A DNA stretch of 64,000 bases from Cupriavidus pauculus (GCF_002858765.1 NZ_PJRP01000006.1:193451-257450); one strand, 5' to 3'; counted from the stretch's first letter, positions 9,855 through 19,273 are shown. Notes: generated by a model from the letters alone, not told the origin. Translations and numbers: made by a program.

Positions 9855-11110
9855 TTCGCGCCCGAATACGAGATGCGGTAGATCGCGCCGGCGTAGTCGT
9901 CCGACACCAGCAGCGAGCCGTCCTGCAGTTGCTGGACATCGACCGGGCGGCCCATGTACTCGCCATTCGGCGTCAGCCAGCCCTCGGCAAAGACCTCGGT
10001 CTCGCCCGCGCTGCCGTCCGGTTTCACCGCTGTGTACATGATGCGGGCGCCAATCGGCTTGGTGCGGTTCCACGAACCATGCTCGGCCGCAAAGACGCCG
10101 CCCTGGTACTTGGCCGGGAACATCTTGCCGGTGTAGAACGACATGCCCAGGTCGGCCGCGTGGGGCGCGTATTCCACCACCGGGAAGACCACGTCCTTGG
10201 GTGGCTGCTGGTCCTTGTACTCCACGGTGCGCACCTTGCCGCCGCCATACCACGGGAAGCCGAAGTTCTGGCCGGCCTTGGTGGCGCGGTTCAGCTCGCC
10301 GGGTGGCTGGTCGTCGCCCATGCCGTCCACCTGGTTGTCGGTGAACCAGAGCGTCTTGTCAGCGGGATTGAAGTCGAGCCCCACCGAATTGCGCACGCCG
10401 TGGGCGTAGACCTCGCGGTTCTTGCCGTCCTGGCCGATGCGGATGATGCCGGCCAGGCCGTTCTTGTCCAGCGCTGCCAGCTTGTCCTTGGGCGGCACGT
10501 TCCACGGCTGGCCCAGCGCGACATACAGCTTGCCGTCGGGGCCCACCCGGCACGCACGGGCGCCGTGATTGAAGCTCTCGAATTCGGTCGGGATCAGCTT
10601 GCCCTGGGGCACCACCACGGCGGCGGCCACGTCGGGCCCGCCTTCGCCGAAGAACTGGGCGGCCGGGAAGGCCAGCACGCGGTTCTGCTCGGCCACGTAG
10701 AGAATGCCGTCCGGCGAGAAGCACACGCCGTTGGGCACCTTGAAGCTGATGGCGCTGGCGAACTGGACCACGTCATCGGCCACGCGGCGCTTGGTGCGGT
10801 CGGTCACCTGCCAGACGCGGTTCTTGCGCGTGCCGACGAACACCACGCCCGTGGACGGCTCGATGGCCATGTGGCGGGCCTCGGGCACCACGGCATAGAG
10901 TTCGATCTTGAAACCCTGCGGCAGCTTGATGGCCTTCAGGTTCTCGCGCAGCGCGTCGGCGTGCTTGCCGTCCTGGGCGATCTTTTCGGCGGGTGCGGCC
11001 CCGGTCTGCTTGAAATTCTGGAGCTTCTGCAGGTTATCGGTGGGGGCTGCGAGCAAGGGTGAAGCGGCCACGACCAGCGACGCGGCCAAGGCAACGGCTG
11101 AGCTCTTCAT
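9851..11110 (-). CDS. PQQ-dependent sugar (sorbosone/aldose) dehydrogenase family protein
   Basis: The 419-residue exported protein has a signal peptide (cleavage after LLAAP near residue 22) and the six-bladed propeller of soluble glucose/sorbosone dehydrogenases. Visible family features are [25 protein letters not shown] and GSWNR followed by the [15 protein letters not shown] terminal blade. It would oxidise an aldose or related aldehyde in the periplasm with PQQ and pass electrons to the coupled cytochrome c. No PQQ biosynthesis genes are present in the window. Confidence 0.85.
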   Translation of the reverse strand: MKSSAVALAASLVVAASPLLAAPTDNLQKLQNFKQTGAAPAEKIAQDGKHADALRENLKAIKLPQGFKIELYAVVPEARHMAIEPSTGVVFVGTRKNRVWQVTDRTKRRVADDVVQFASAISFKVPNGVCFSPDGILYVAEQNRVLAFPAAQFFGEGGPDVAAAVVVPQGKLIPTEFESFNHGARACRVGPDGKLYVALGQPWNVPPKDKLAALDKNGLAGIIRIGQDGKNREVYAHGVRNSVGLDFNPADKTLWFTDNQVDGMGDDQPPGELNRATKAGQNFGFPWYGGGKVRTVEYKDQQPPKDVVFPVVEYAPHAADLGMSFYTGKMFPAKYQGGVFAAEHGSWNRTKPIGARIMYTAVKPDGSAGETEVFAEGWLTPNGEYMGRPVDVQQLQDGSLLVSDDYAGAIYRISYSGAK

Positions 11111-11264
11111 CGTGATGTCTCCGGAGTTCTTGTCATGTGACGGCGCGGACAGGCGCCGCCAGACAAGGTTAGGTCAGCTTTTCCCGCAAGGGAATTGCAC
11201 ATTCCTGACTTCGCGATGAAACATTTCGACAGGAGGGGGCGCCCCTCCGCCCAGGTCCTGGCGC

Positions 11265-12446
11265 CTACTTGCCCGAGTCCTTGACCCCGTCGAACTTGTC
11301 GAATTCGACGTTGTAGAGCTCGCCGCCCACCTTTTCCACCTTGCGGATATAGACGGTCTGGATCACATCGCGCGTCGCGGGGTCGATCGTGATGGCGCCG
11401 CGCGGGCTCTGGATCTTCATGCCCTTCAGGGCCGCCAGGAACTTGTCGCCGTCGGTGGCGCCGCCGGTCTTCTTCAGCGCGTCGTAGATGGCGGCCATGC
11501 CGTCGTAGGCGGCCACAGCCATGAAATTCGGGCGGCCGGCGCCAGGGTTGGCATCGGCAAACGCCTTCAGGAAGGCCTTGTTTTCCTTGGAATCGTGCGC
11601 CGCGGAATAGTGGAAGGACGTGATGACGCCGAGCGTGGCGTCGCCCATGGCCGGCAGCACGTGGTCGTCGGTCAGGTCGCCGGTGGCGATCACGCGGATG
11701 CCGGCATCGGCCAGGCCGCGCTCGCGGAAGCCCTTCATGAACGCCACGCCCTGCTCGCCGGCGGGCAGAAACAGAAACACCGCTTCTGGCCGGGCGTCCT
11801 TGATGCGCTGGATGAATGGCGCGAATTCGGGGTTGCGCAGCGGCACGCGGATCGATTCCACGATCTGGCCGCCGCCGCCCAGGAAATTGGTCTTGAACGC
11901 GGTCTCGGCGTCGATGCCAGGGGCGTAGTCGGCCACCAGCGTCACCACTTTCCTGATGTTGTTGCGCACCGCCCAGGTGGCCATGGGGGCGGAAATCTGC
12001 GGCAGCGTCATCGACACGCGCGCGATGTAGTTCGACTTGGTGGTGATGATCGACGAGGCCGCGTTGAAGATCACCATGGGCTTCCTGGCCTGCTCGGCGA
12101 CGGGCGCCACGGCCAGCGCCTCGGGCGTCAGGCCGAAGCCGGCCAGGATGTCCACCTTGTCGCGCACCACCAGTTCCTGGGCCAGCCGCTTGGCCACCTC
12201 GGGCACCGGGCCCGTGGTGTCCTTGACCAGGATCTGGACCTTGCGGCCCGCCACGGTGTCGCCGTTCAGCTTCTGCCAGGCCTTGATGCCGCCTTCCATC
12301 TGCTTGCCGTAGTCGGCAAAGCTGCCCGAGAACGGCGCGATCAGCCCGATCCTGACCGGATCGGCGGCGTGGGACAGCGGGGAATGCGTGAGGACGGCAA
12401 GGGCGCCGCACGCCATCATGGCGCGCCGCAGCGGACTGAACGGCAT
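11265..12446 (-). CDS. ABC transporter substrate-binding protein (LivJ/LivK type)
   Basis: The 393-residue protein has a signal peptide (cleavage near ...SPLSHAADP, residue 27) followed by the Peripla_BP_6 fold beginning VRIGLIAPFSGSFADYG. The ATG at 12446 with GGAGACC just upstream is preferred over further upstream starts. It stands alone on the minus strand, 2.4 kb from a liv operon that lacks a binding protein, and is the best in-window candidate partner for that transporter. The ligand is unknown; this family binds branched-chain amino acids, amides and aromatic acids. Confidence 0.88.
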   Translation of the reverse strand: MPFSPLRRAMMACGALAVLTHSPLSHAADPVRIGLIAPFSGSFADYGKQMEGGIKAWQKLNGDTVAGRKVQILVKDTTGPVPEVAKRLAQELVVRDKVDILAGFGLTPEALAVAPVAEQARKPMVIFNAASSIITTKSNYIARVSMTLPQISAPMATWAVRNNIRKVVTLVADYAPGIDAETAFKTNFLGGGGQIVESIRVPLRNPEFAPFIQRIKDARPEAVFLFLPAGEQGVAFMKGFRERGLADAGIRVIATGDLTDDHVLPAMGDATLGVITSFHYSAAHDSKENKAFLKAFADANPGAGRPNFMAVAAYDGMAAIYDALKKTGGATDGDKFLAALKGMKIQSPRGAITIDPATRDVIQTVYIRKVEKVGGELYNVEFDKFDGVKDSGK

Positions 12447-12539
12447 GGAGGTCTCCCGAAAGTGCAGCATCGGACGGCTGCATCGATCAGGGAGTGTAGG
12501 AGGGTGCGGGGTGCGGGACAATCGGGATTGCCCTCGGTA

Positions 12540-12575
12540 GTCCCCCCTCTTCCGCCGGGGGCGGGAGAGGGGGAG
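12540..12575. terminator. Long GC hairpin downstream of gntP
   Basis: An inverted repeat with arms of about 14 bp (CCCCCTCTTCCGCC and its near-complement, one G-U pair) lies between the gntP stop and the start region of the binding-protein gene. It is the only strong candidate for a transcription end of the gntP operon. CTCTCCCGC-type palindromes of this style are also dispersed repeats in related genomes, so it may be a repeat copy rather than a dedicated terminator. Confidence 0.4.
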
Positions 12576-12586
12576 CAATCAGCCGA

Positions 12587-13942
12587 TCAGACGACCGTTG
12601 CCAGCGCCAGCGTGAACAGCAGCGCCACTACCGAAATGATGGTTTCGGCGACCGACCAGGTCTTGAAGGTCTGGGCCACGGTCATGTTGAAGTATTCCTT
12701 GACCAGCCAGAAGCCACCGTCGTTCACGTGCGACAAAATCAGCGAGCCGGCGCCGGTGGTCAGCACCAGCAGTTCGGGGCGGGTGCCCGGCACGCTGGCC
12801 GCGATGGGGGCCACGATACCGGCCGCCGTGGTCATGGCCACCGTGGCCGAACCCGTGGCGATACGGATCATCACGGCGACGAGCCAGCCCAGCACCAGCA
12901 CCGACACATGGGCGTTCGTGGCCACGTCGACGATGGCCGTCGAGATGCCCGAATCGCGCAGCACCCGGCCAAAGCCGCCGCCGGCACCCACCACGAGCGT
13001 GATGATGGCGGTGGGCGCCACGCACTCGTTGGTGAACTTCAGGATCATTTCACGGGTGAAGCCGCGCGCCTTGCCAAACGTGTAGAAGCTGAACAGCGTG
13101 GCGATCAGCAGGGCCATCACCGAGTTGCCGATCAGTTTCAGGACGTCGTTGGCAAACGTCTTCGGGGTGGCGATCAGGTCTGCCCAGCTGCCGATCAGCA
13201 TCAGGAACACCGGCAGCAGGATGGTCAGCACCGTGATGCCGAAGCCGGGCAGGTTGCCCTTGGCCGTGTCGGCTTCCTCGGTCAGCTGCTCGGCCAGCGG
13301 ATTCACGGCCGGCAGCTTCACGTGCTTGTCGATCAGCTTGGCGAACAGCGGGCCGGCGATGATGGCGGTCGGCACGCCCACGATCAGCGCGTACAGGATG
13401 GTGTGGCCCATGTCGGCGCCGTAGGCCTGCACGGCCAGCAGGGCGGCCGGGTGCGGCGGGATCAGGCCGTGGACCACGGACAGGCCGCAGACCATCGGAA
13501 TGCCGACCAGGATCATCGACGTGTTGGTGCGCTTGGCCACGTTGAACGCGATCGGAATCAGCAGCACGAAGCCCACTTCAAAGAACACCGGCAGGCCGAC
13601 GATGAACGCGATGACCACCATGGCCCAGTGCACGTTCTTCTCGCCAAAGAAGTTGATGAGCGTCAGGGCGATGCGCTCGGCGCCGCCCGATTCGGCCATC
13701 ATCTTGCCCAGCATGGTGCCTAGGCCGATCACCAGCGCGATATGGCCCAGCGTGCCGCCGACGCCAGCCTCGAACGACTTGACGATGTCACCCATCGGCA
13801 TGCCCACGGCAAAGCCCAGGGCTACCGACACCACCACCAGCGTGATGAACGGGTTGAGTTTGAACTTGGCGATCAGGATCACCAGCGCGATCACGGCGAT
13901 CAGCGCATAAATCAAGAGCGTGGTTCCGGTAACGGCACCCAT
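12587..13942 (-). CDS. gntP: GntP-family gluconate/sugar-acid permease
   Basis: The 451-residue inner-membrane protein has 12 or more hydrophobic segments and GntP-family sequence throughout: GFAVGMPMGDIVKSFEAGVG, VFFEVGFVLLIPI and the closing SLILSHVNDGGFWLVKEYF. Family members import gluconate, related sugar acids, D-serine or fructosyl-amino acids by proton symport. It is the last gene of the minus-strand arm rpiR - deacylase - ridA - gntP, so its substrate is likely the compound the cluster degrades, an (N-acylated) amino-sugar acid or D-amino acid. Confidence 0.92.
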   Translation of the reverse strand: MGAVTGTTLLIYALIAVIALVILIAKFKLNPFITLVVVSVALGFAVGMPMGDIVKSFEAGVGGTLGHIALVIGLGTMLGKMMAESGGAERIALTLINFFGEKNVHWAMVVIAFIVGLPVFFEVGFVLLIPIAFNVAKRTNTSMILVGIPMVCGLSVVHGLIPPHPAALLAVQAYGADMGHTILYALIVGVPTAIIAGPLFAKLIDKHVKLPAVNPLAEQLTEEADTAKGNLPGFGITVLTILLPVFLMLIGSWADLIATPKTFANDVLKLIGNSVMALLIATLFSFYTFGKARGFTREMILKFTNECVAPTAIITLVVGAGGGFGRVLRDSGISTAIVDVATNAHVSVLVLGWLVAVMIRIATGSATVAMTTAAGIVAPIAASVPGTRPELLVLTTGAGSLILSHVNDGGFWLVKEYFNMTVAQTFKTWSVAETIISVVALLFTLALATVV

Positions 13943-14099
13943 GTCTCGTCTCCTTGTGGCGGTTGCCGTCCGGTCGGACGGTCCGCTTCCGCTATGAAAA
14001 TGCCGCCTGGACCCGGGGTCTCCGGTACGAAAGCGGCTGGTTGGCAAAGCCGGCCGGCCATCGGTTGGCTCACCGGTGGCGGCAGGCGGGGGGTGCGGC

Positions 14100-14492
14100 T
14101 CAGGCCGCGGGTTTCTTGTAGGCGATGCAGTCCACTTCGACCTTGCAGTCCACCACCATGCTCGACTGCACGCAGGCACGCGCGGGCGGATTGGCGCCGA
14201 AGTATTCCTTGAAGATCTTGTTGAACGACGGGAAGTCGCGCGCATCGTCCAGCCAGACGCCGCAACGCACCACGTGCTCGGGGCCGTAGCCGGCCTCGGC
14301 CAGGATGGCCAGCACGTTCTTGATGGCCTGATGGGTCTGCGTGACGATATTGCCCTCGACGACTTCGCCGGCGACCATCGGCACCTGGCCGGACACGTAC
14401 AGCCAGCCATCGGCCTGCACCGCGCGCGCGAACGGCATGTGCGAGCCGCCCTGGCCCGTGCCGCCTTCGACGCCGAATCGTTTGATATCCAT
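14100..14492 (-). CDS. RidA-family (YjgF/YER057c/UK114) protein
   Basis: The 130-residue protein belongs to the RidA superfamily: PFARAVQADGWLYVSGQVP near the N-terminus, the QTHQAIKNVLAIL helix and ARACVQSSMVV with the conserved Arg near residue 105. RidA proteins hydrolyse reactive enamine/imine intermediates released by PLP-dependent dehydratases. A PLP dehydratase-like gene sits in the divergent arm of this cluster, which fits that role. It lies between the deacylase and gntP, all on the same strand. Confidence 0.88.
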   Translation of the reverse strand: MDIKRFGVEGGTGQGGSHMPFARAVQADGWLYVSGQVPMVAGEVVEGNIVTQTHQAIKNVLAILAEAGYGPEHVVRCGVWLDDARDFPSFNKIFKEYFGANPPARACVQSSMVVDCKVEVDCIAYKKPAA

Positions 14493-14515
14493 GGGAACTC
14501 CTGTTGTGCTTGGTA

Positions 14516-14541
14516 TGCGGTTGATGCGGTTGATGCGGTTG
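14516..14541. repeat. Three tandem copies of a 9-bp unit
   Basis: The unit TGCGGTTGA is repeated nearly three times in the 63-base gap between the deacylase stop and the ridA start. It lies within the presumed transcript, just upstream of the ridA ribosome-binding region. No function is evident; it may vary in copy number between strains. Confidence 0.6.
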
Positions 14542-14555
14542 TTCTGGGGTCGGAT

Positions 14556-16022
14556 TCAGGACTGGCGCGGGCGCGCGTCGCGCGGCAGGAAGCGGCCGGC
14601 GCGCACGCCGGTGGCCGCGCGGTGCTGCCACGTCAGTTCGCCATTGACCCAGACCGCCGCAATGCCTTCGGCCGGCTGCATCGGGTCGGTGAAGCTGGCG
14701 GCGTCGCGGATGGTGGCCGAATCGAACAGCACCAGATCGGCCCAGTAGCCTTCGCGCACGAAGCCGCGATCCTGCAGGCCGAAGCGCTCGGCCGACAGGC
14801 CGGTCATCTTGTTGACGGCCACGGCCAGCGGAAACAGTTCGCGGTCGCGGGCGTAATGGCCCAGCACGCGCGGGAACGCCCCCCACAGGCGCGGATGGGG
14901 CAGGGGATCGTTGGGCAGGCCGTCGGAACCGACCACCGTGGCCGGGTGGCTCAGGATGCGGTCCACGTCGGCGTCTTCCATGCAGTGGTAGACGGCGCCG
15001 GCCGGCTGCAGGCGGCGCGCGGCCTCCATCATGTCCACCTGCCATTCGGCGGCGATATCGGCCAGCAGGCGGCCACCCATTTCGGGATGCGACTCGGACC
15101 ACGTCACCTGGATATCGAAGTCGCTGGTGACCTGCTTGAGGTCCAGCGTCGACGAACTGGCCGTGTACGGATAGCAGTCGCAGCCCACCGGTTGCCAGCG
15201 CTGCGCGGCTTCCAGCGATTGCAGTACCTCGCCGCTGCGGCCCCAGTTCGGCACGCCCGCGCATTTCAGGTGCGAGATCACCACCGGCACGCGCGCATGG
15301 CGGCCGATACGGTAGGCCTCGTCCATGGCATCGAGGATCTCGGCGAATTCGCTGCGCAGGTGCGTGGCGTATAGCGCGCCGGCATCGGCCAGCGGTTCGG
15401 CCAGGGACAGCACTTCGTCGGTCGGAGCGCTGAACGCGTTGGCGTAGGCAAGCCCGGTGGACAGGCCCAGCGCGCCGTGCGCCAGGGCGTCTTCGAGCTG
15501 CGCGCGCATGCCCGCGATTTCGGTGGCCGTGGCGGCACGGTCGAAGCGGTCCATATGGTTGCTGCGCAGCGCCGTGTGGCCCACCAGGGCGGCCACGTTG
15601 ACCGACGGTTGCGCCGCGTTCACCGCGTCGACGTAGGTCTTGAAATCGGGGTAGCGGAAGGCGTCGGCGCGGCCCAGCAGATTCATCGGGTCGGGCGGAT
15701 CGCCCGCCAGCGTCACCGGCGCGGCGCTGATGCCGCAGTTGCCGACGATGACCGTGGTGACGCCCTGCGAGATCTTTGGCGTCATGGCCGGATCGCGCAC
15801 GACATTGGTGTCGTCGTGCGTATGCACGTCGATGAAGCCGGGCGACAGCACCAGACCGTGGCCTTCGACCACATGCGAGGCGGTGTCCGGATCGATGGCG
15901 CCGGCTTCTTCGATGCGGGCGATGCGCCCGTCGCGGATGCCGATGTCGGACATGCGCGCCGCGCCGCCCGAGCCGTCCACCAGCATGACGCAGCGAATGA
16001 GGGTATCGAACAGGTGTGGCAT
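14556..16022 (-). CDS. D-aminoacylase / N-acyl-D-amino acid deacylase-family amidohydrolase
   Basis: The 488-residue amidohydrolase-superfamily protein has metal ligands in GFIDVHTHDD (about residues 62-71), the NCG cysteine region typical of D-aminoacylases, the ATHLRSE and VISHLKCAG histidines mid-protein and GSDGLPND near residue 370. Known members remove N-acyl groups from D-amino acids (including D-Glu and D-Asp). The start at 16022 lies 2 bases after the RpiR stop, so it is second in that operon. With GntP, RidA and, across the divergent promoter, a PLP dehydratase and KDG kinase, a role in deacylating N-acetyl-D-glucosaminate or another N-acyl-D-amino acid is plausible but not proven. 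Confidence 0.85.
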   Translation of the reverse strand: MPHLFDTLIRCVMLVDGSGGAARMSDIGIRDGRIARIEEAGAIDPDTASHVVEGHGLVLSPGFIDVHTHDDTNVVRDPAMTPKISQGVTTVIVGNCGISAAPVTLAGDPPDPMNLLGRADAFRYPDFKTYVDAVNAAQPSVNVAALVGHTALRSNHMDRFDRAATATEIAGMRAQLEDALAHGALGLSTGLAYANAFSAPTDEVLSLAEPLADAGALYATHLRSEFAEILDAMDEAYRIGRHARVPVVISHLKCAGVPNWGRSGEVLQSLEAAQRWQPVGCDCYPYTASSSTLDLKQVTSDFDIQVTWSESHPEMGGRLLADIAAEWQVDMMEAARRLQPAGAVYHCMEDADVDRILSHPATVVGSDGLPNDPLPHPRLWGAFPRVLGHYARDRELFPLAVAVNKMTGLSAERFGLQDRGFVREGYWADLVLFDSATIRDAASFTDPMQPAEGIAAVWVNGELTWQHRAATGVRAGRFLPRDARPRQS

Positions 16023-16024
16023 GG

Positions 16025-16930
16025 TCAGTCTCCCAGCGGCTGGCGGCTGTCCGGCCCGTCGCTTTCCTGGTTGACGCCGCGATGGGCATCGAGCACATAT
16101 TTCAGCCGGCGCAGCTTTTCCTTGCTCTCGTCCTGCTGGAGCATGGCGCACTGGGTGGCCAGTACATCTACCACCAGCAGCATTGCGTAGCGCGATGCCG
16201 ACGGCTTGAAAATGAAATCGGTCTCCAGCGTCCGCACGGGCAACAGGACGTCGGCGCGTGCCGCCAGCGGCGACCCCAGCGCCGTCACGGCGATCAGCCG
16301 CGCGCCGTATTCACGTGCGATATCGCAGCTGGCCAGCATCTCGGGCACATTGCCGCTGGCCGAAAACGCCAGCACCACGTCGTCGCGCGACAGCGTGGCC
16401 GCCACCATCTTCTGCAGCAGCGCGTCTTGATACGTCGCCACGGGCTGGCCCAGCCGCGCCAGCCGATAGCGCGCCTCGTCGGCCATGAATGTGGAGCCGC
16501 CACCCATGCCGAAAGCGTAGACCATGCGTGCATCGAGCAACAGCCGCGCGGCCTCGGCAATCCGTTCGGGATCGATCAGCTTGCGGTTGACTTCCAGCGT
16601 CGTCAGCACGTCGGCATGGATGCGCTCGGCCATGGTTGCCGGCGAGGCGTCATCGGCCAGGGCCGGGGCGGGCTGCAGGAAGCGCGAGCCGACCGCCGTG
16701 GCCTGGGCCAGGCGCAACTTCAGGTCGCGCACATCGCGGCAGCCGATGGCCTTGGCAAAGCGCGTCACGCTGGCTTCGCTGACGGCGGCCTTGCGTGCCA
16801 GTTCGTTGATGCTGGTGGCCGCCGCGCCGGCAAGATCCTCCAGGATCACCTGCGCCACCTTTTGCTCGGCCAGCCGCAGCGACGGGCCGCGCTCGGCAAT
16901 GCGGGTCAGGATGTCGAAGGATGCGGTCAT
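16025..16930 (-). CDS. MurR/RpiR-family transcriptional regulator
   Basis: The 301-residue regulator has an N-terminal RpiR helix-turn-helix (SINELARKAAVSEASVTRFA at about residues 40-60) and a C-terminal SIS sugar-phosphate-binding domain (YAFGMGGGSTFMADEARYRL around 130-150, LAFSASGN near 185). The ATG at 16930 is preferred over a frame extension to 16987. It is first in the minus-strand arm and divergent from the D-amino acid dehydratase gene. It probably controls both arms and senses a sugar phosphate; KDPG or a similar pathway intermediate is the obvious candidate. Confidence 0.9.
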   Translation of the reverse strand: MTASFDILTRIAERGPSLRLAEQKVAQVILEDLAGAAATSINELARKAAVSEASVTRFAKAIGCRDVRDLKLRLAQATAVGSRFLQPAPALADDASPATMAERIHADVLTTLEVNRKLIDPERIAEAARLLLDARMVYAFGMGGGSTFMADEARYRLARLGQPVATYQDALLQKMVAATLSRDDVVLAFSASGNVPEMLASCDIAREYGARLIAVTALGSPLAARADVLLPVRTLETDFIFKPSASRYAMLLVVDVLATQCAMLQQDESKEKLRRLKYVLDAHRGVNQESDGPDSRQPLGD

Positions 16931-16971
16931 GGCGGGTGGCGGAGGCTGGCAGGCGCTCGCCCGACACAGCG

Positions 16972-17008
16972 TGTTACTTTCTAACAAGGATGAAATATCG
17001 TAATTTCA
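16972..17008. promoter_or_regulatory. Two adjacent inverted repeats, candidate RpiR operator
   Basis: The 123-base divergent region contains TGTTA-N5-TAACA (16972-16986) and TGAAAT-N6-ATTTCA (16991-17008), both with perfect arms. The second resembles the operators of RpiR-family regulators, which are AT-rich palindromes of about 17-18 bases. They lie between the regulator gene and the dehydratase gene, where a shared operator is expected. This is the most AT-rich stretch of the region. Confidence 0.5.
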
Positions 17009-17053
17009 AGGCTATGATTACGTCAATTGAATTTTTACAGGGTGATGTCAGCC

Positions 17054-18322
17054 ATGCGTGAAACAAAGTACCAGACCGGCATGATCGATCCGCTGAACAA
17101 GGCGCTGGGCCGTCTGGACGCACCGCTGGCGCCCGCCGAGGCCGGTCAGCCGGGCTGGCATCTGCTGCAAGAGGAACTGAGCCTGCCGGCCGCCGTGCTC
17201 TACGAGGACAAGCTCGTTCACAACCTCCAGTGGATGCGGAAGTTCATGGGCGCATACGGTGTGCAGTTGGCGCCGCATGGCAAGACGACGATGGCGCCGA
17301 AGCTGTTTGCGCGCCAGCTTGCCGAAGGGGCGTGGGGCATCACGCTGGCGACCGCGCAACAGACCGCTGCGGCCGCCGCGCACGGCGTGAAGCGCGTGCT
17401 GATGGCCAACCAGCTGGTGGGCCGCCGCAATATGGAAATCGTGGCCGATCTGCTACGCGATCCGGGCTTCGAGTTCTTCACGCTGGTGGATTCGGCCGCG
17501 CTGGTCGACCAGCTCGGTGCGTTCTTCCAGGCCCGAGGGCAGAAACTGCAGGTGCTGCTGGAACTGGGCGTGGAAGGCGGCCGCACCGGCGTGCGCGATG
17601 CCGGGCAGCAGGCCGAGGTGCTGGAAGCGCTGTCGCGCTGGCCCGACGCGCTGTCACTGGCCGGCGTCGAAATCTACGAGGGCGTGCTGCAGCAGGAGGC
17701 CGATATCCGGCGGTTCCTGCAGCGCACCGTGGCCGTGACGCGCGAACTGGCTGGCGCCGGCCGCTTCGGCCGCAGTCCGGTGGTGATGTCGGGTGCGGGC
17801 TCGGCGTGGTACGACGTGGTGGCCGAGGAATTCGCGCGGACCGATATTGGCGCGCCGATCGACATCGTGCTGCGCCCGGGCTGCTACCTGACGCACGACG
17901 TGGGCGTTTATCGCGCGGCGCAGGAGCGTATCCTGGCCAGCAATCCGGTGGCGCAGAAGATGCGGGAGGGCCTGCTGCCGGCGCTGCAGCTGTGGGCCTA
18001 TGTGCAGTCGATTCCCGAGCCCCGGCGCGCGATCATCGGCATGGGCAAGCGCGACGCGGCGTTCGATGCCGGCATGCCGATTCCGGCGCAGATCTATCGT
18101 CCGGGCACCGCCGCGCCCGTGGCGGTGCCGGCCGCCTGGACGGTGACCGGCATGATGGACCAGCATGCCTACCTGGAAATCGACGCTGGCGACGACATTC
18201 GTGTCGGAGATATGATTGCCTTTGATATCTCGCATCCTTGCCTGACGTTCGACAAGTGGCGCCACATCCCCGTGCTGGATGGCCAGTTGCGCGTTATCGA
18301 CATCGTGCAGACGTTCTTCTGA
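17054..18322 (+). CDS. PLP-dependent D-serine dehydratase / D-threonine aldolase-like amino acid deaminase
   Basis: The 422-residue protein has an alanine-racemase-like N-terminal barrel whose PLP lysine is Lys77 in APHGKTT, and the DSD1-like C-terminal domain with DQHAYLEI and HPCLTFDKW, where the His and Cys form the zinc site of eukaryotic-type D-serine dehydratases. ATG 17054 is preferred because GGTGA lies 8 bases upstream; in-frame ATG 17045 is an alternative. Family enzymes eliminate water and ammonia from D-serine-like substrates or cleave D-threonine. D-glucosaminate dehydratase chemistry would give 2-keto-3-deoxygluconate directly, and the next two genes metabolise that compound. 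Confidence 0.85.
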   Translation: MRETKYQTGMIDPLNKALGRLDAPLAPAEAGQPGWHLLQEELSLPAAVLYEDKLVHNLQWMRKFMGAYGVQLAPHGKTTMAPKLFARQLAEGAWGITLATAQQTAAAAAHGVKRVLMANQLVGRRNMEIVADLLRDPGFEFFTLVDSAALVDQLGAFFQARGQKLQVLLELGVEGGRTGVRDAGQQAEVLEALSRWPDALSLAGVEIYEGVLQQEADIRRFLQRTVAVTRELAGAGRFGRSPVVMSGAGSAWYDVVAEEFARTDIGAPIDIVLRPGCYLTHDVGVYRAAQERILASNPVAQKMREGLLPALQLWAYVQSIPEPRRAIIGMGKRDAAFDAGMPIPAQIYRPGTAAPVAVPAAWTVTGMMDQHAYLEIDAGDDIRVGDMIAFDISHPCLTFDKWRHIPVLDGQLRVIDIVQTFF

Positions 18323-18337
18323 GAGAGGCGCGCGTTC

Positions 18338-19273
18338 ATGAGTATCGACATCCTTGCCTACGGCGAACCGCTGGTGGAGTTCAACCAGCAGCCTGACGAC
18401 CCGAGCCGCTATCTGCAGGGTTTTGGTGGAGACACCTCCAACTTTGCAATCGCCGCCGCCCGCCAGGGCGCGAGCACCGGCTACATCAGCGCGGTGGGCG
18501 CCGACAGCTTTGGCGAACGGCTGCTGGCGCTGTGGACGCACGAACGCGTGGACACGCGCCATGTGAGCGTCAACGCCGCGGCCCCCACCGGCGTCTATTT
18601 CGTTTCCCACGACAGCCACGGCCATCGCTTCGACTATCTGCGCGAAGGCTCGGCGGCCAGTCGGTATCACCACGAGCAACTGCCGCTGGCGGCCATCGCC
18701 CAGGCGCGCTACCTGCATCTGTCGGGCATCAGCCTGGCCATCAGCACGTCGGCCTGCGACGCCGGCCTGGCGGCGATGGAGCACGCGCGCAAGGCCGGTG
18801 TGCAGGTGTCGCTGGACACCAACCTGCGGCTGCGCCTGTGGTCGCTGGCGCGGGCGCGGGGCATCATGCGCGAGGCGTTCTCGCTGACCGATATCTGCCT
18901 GCCAAGCTGGGACGACATCACCGTGCTGACGGGCCTGGACGACCGCGATGCGATCGTCGACCACCTGCTCGAATGCGGCGTGAGCGTGGTGGCGCTGAAG
19001 CTGGGCGAGGAGGGCAGCTACGTGGCCACGCCGGAGTCGCGCACGCTGGTGGCGCCGTATCCGGTCCGGCCGCTCGATGCCACGGGCGCGGGCGACTGCT
19101 TTGGCGGCAGCTTCCTGGCGCGCCTGGCCGCTGGCGCCGATCCGTTCGAGGCGGCGCGCTACGCCAACGTGGCGGCGGCGCTGTCGACCACCGGCTACGG
19201 CGCGGTGGCGCCGATTCCTACCGCCGACACCGTGCTGGCCCGCCTGGAGCGGGGCGTCACGGTCATCGCCTGA
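18338..19273 (+). CDS. kdgK: 2-dehydro-3-deoxygluconokinase (PfkB family)
   Basis: The 311-residue sugar kinase has the PfkB N-terminal GGDTSNFAIAAARQG motif near residue 30 and the C-terminal DATGAGDCFGGSFLARL motif near residue 249, whose Asp is the catalytic base. The N-terminal ILAYGEPLVEFNQ is typical of KDG kinases. It phosphorylates 2-keto-3-deoxygluconate to KDPG with ATP. It starts 15 bases after the PLP dehydratase gene and 38 bases before the KDPG aldolase, so substrate and product are both explained by the neighbours. Confidence 0.88.
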   Translation: MSIDILAYGEPLVEFNQQPDDPSRYLQGFGGDTSNFAIAAARQGASTGYISAVGADSFGERLLALWTHERVDTRHVSVNAAAPTGVYFVSHDSHGHRFDYLREGSAASRYHHEQLPLAAIAQARYLHLSGISLAISTSACDAGLAAMEHARKAGVQVSLDTNLRLRLWSLARARGIMREAFSLTDICLPSWDDITVLTGLDDRDAIVDHLLECGVSVVALKLGEEGSYVATPESRTLVAPYPVRPLDATGAGDCFGGSFLARLAAGADPFEAARYANVAAALSTTGYGAVAPIPTADTVLARLERGVTVIA

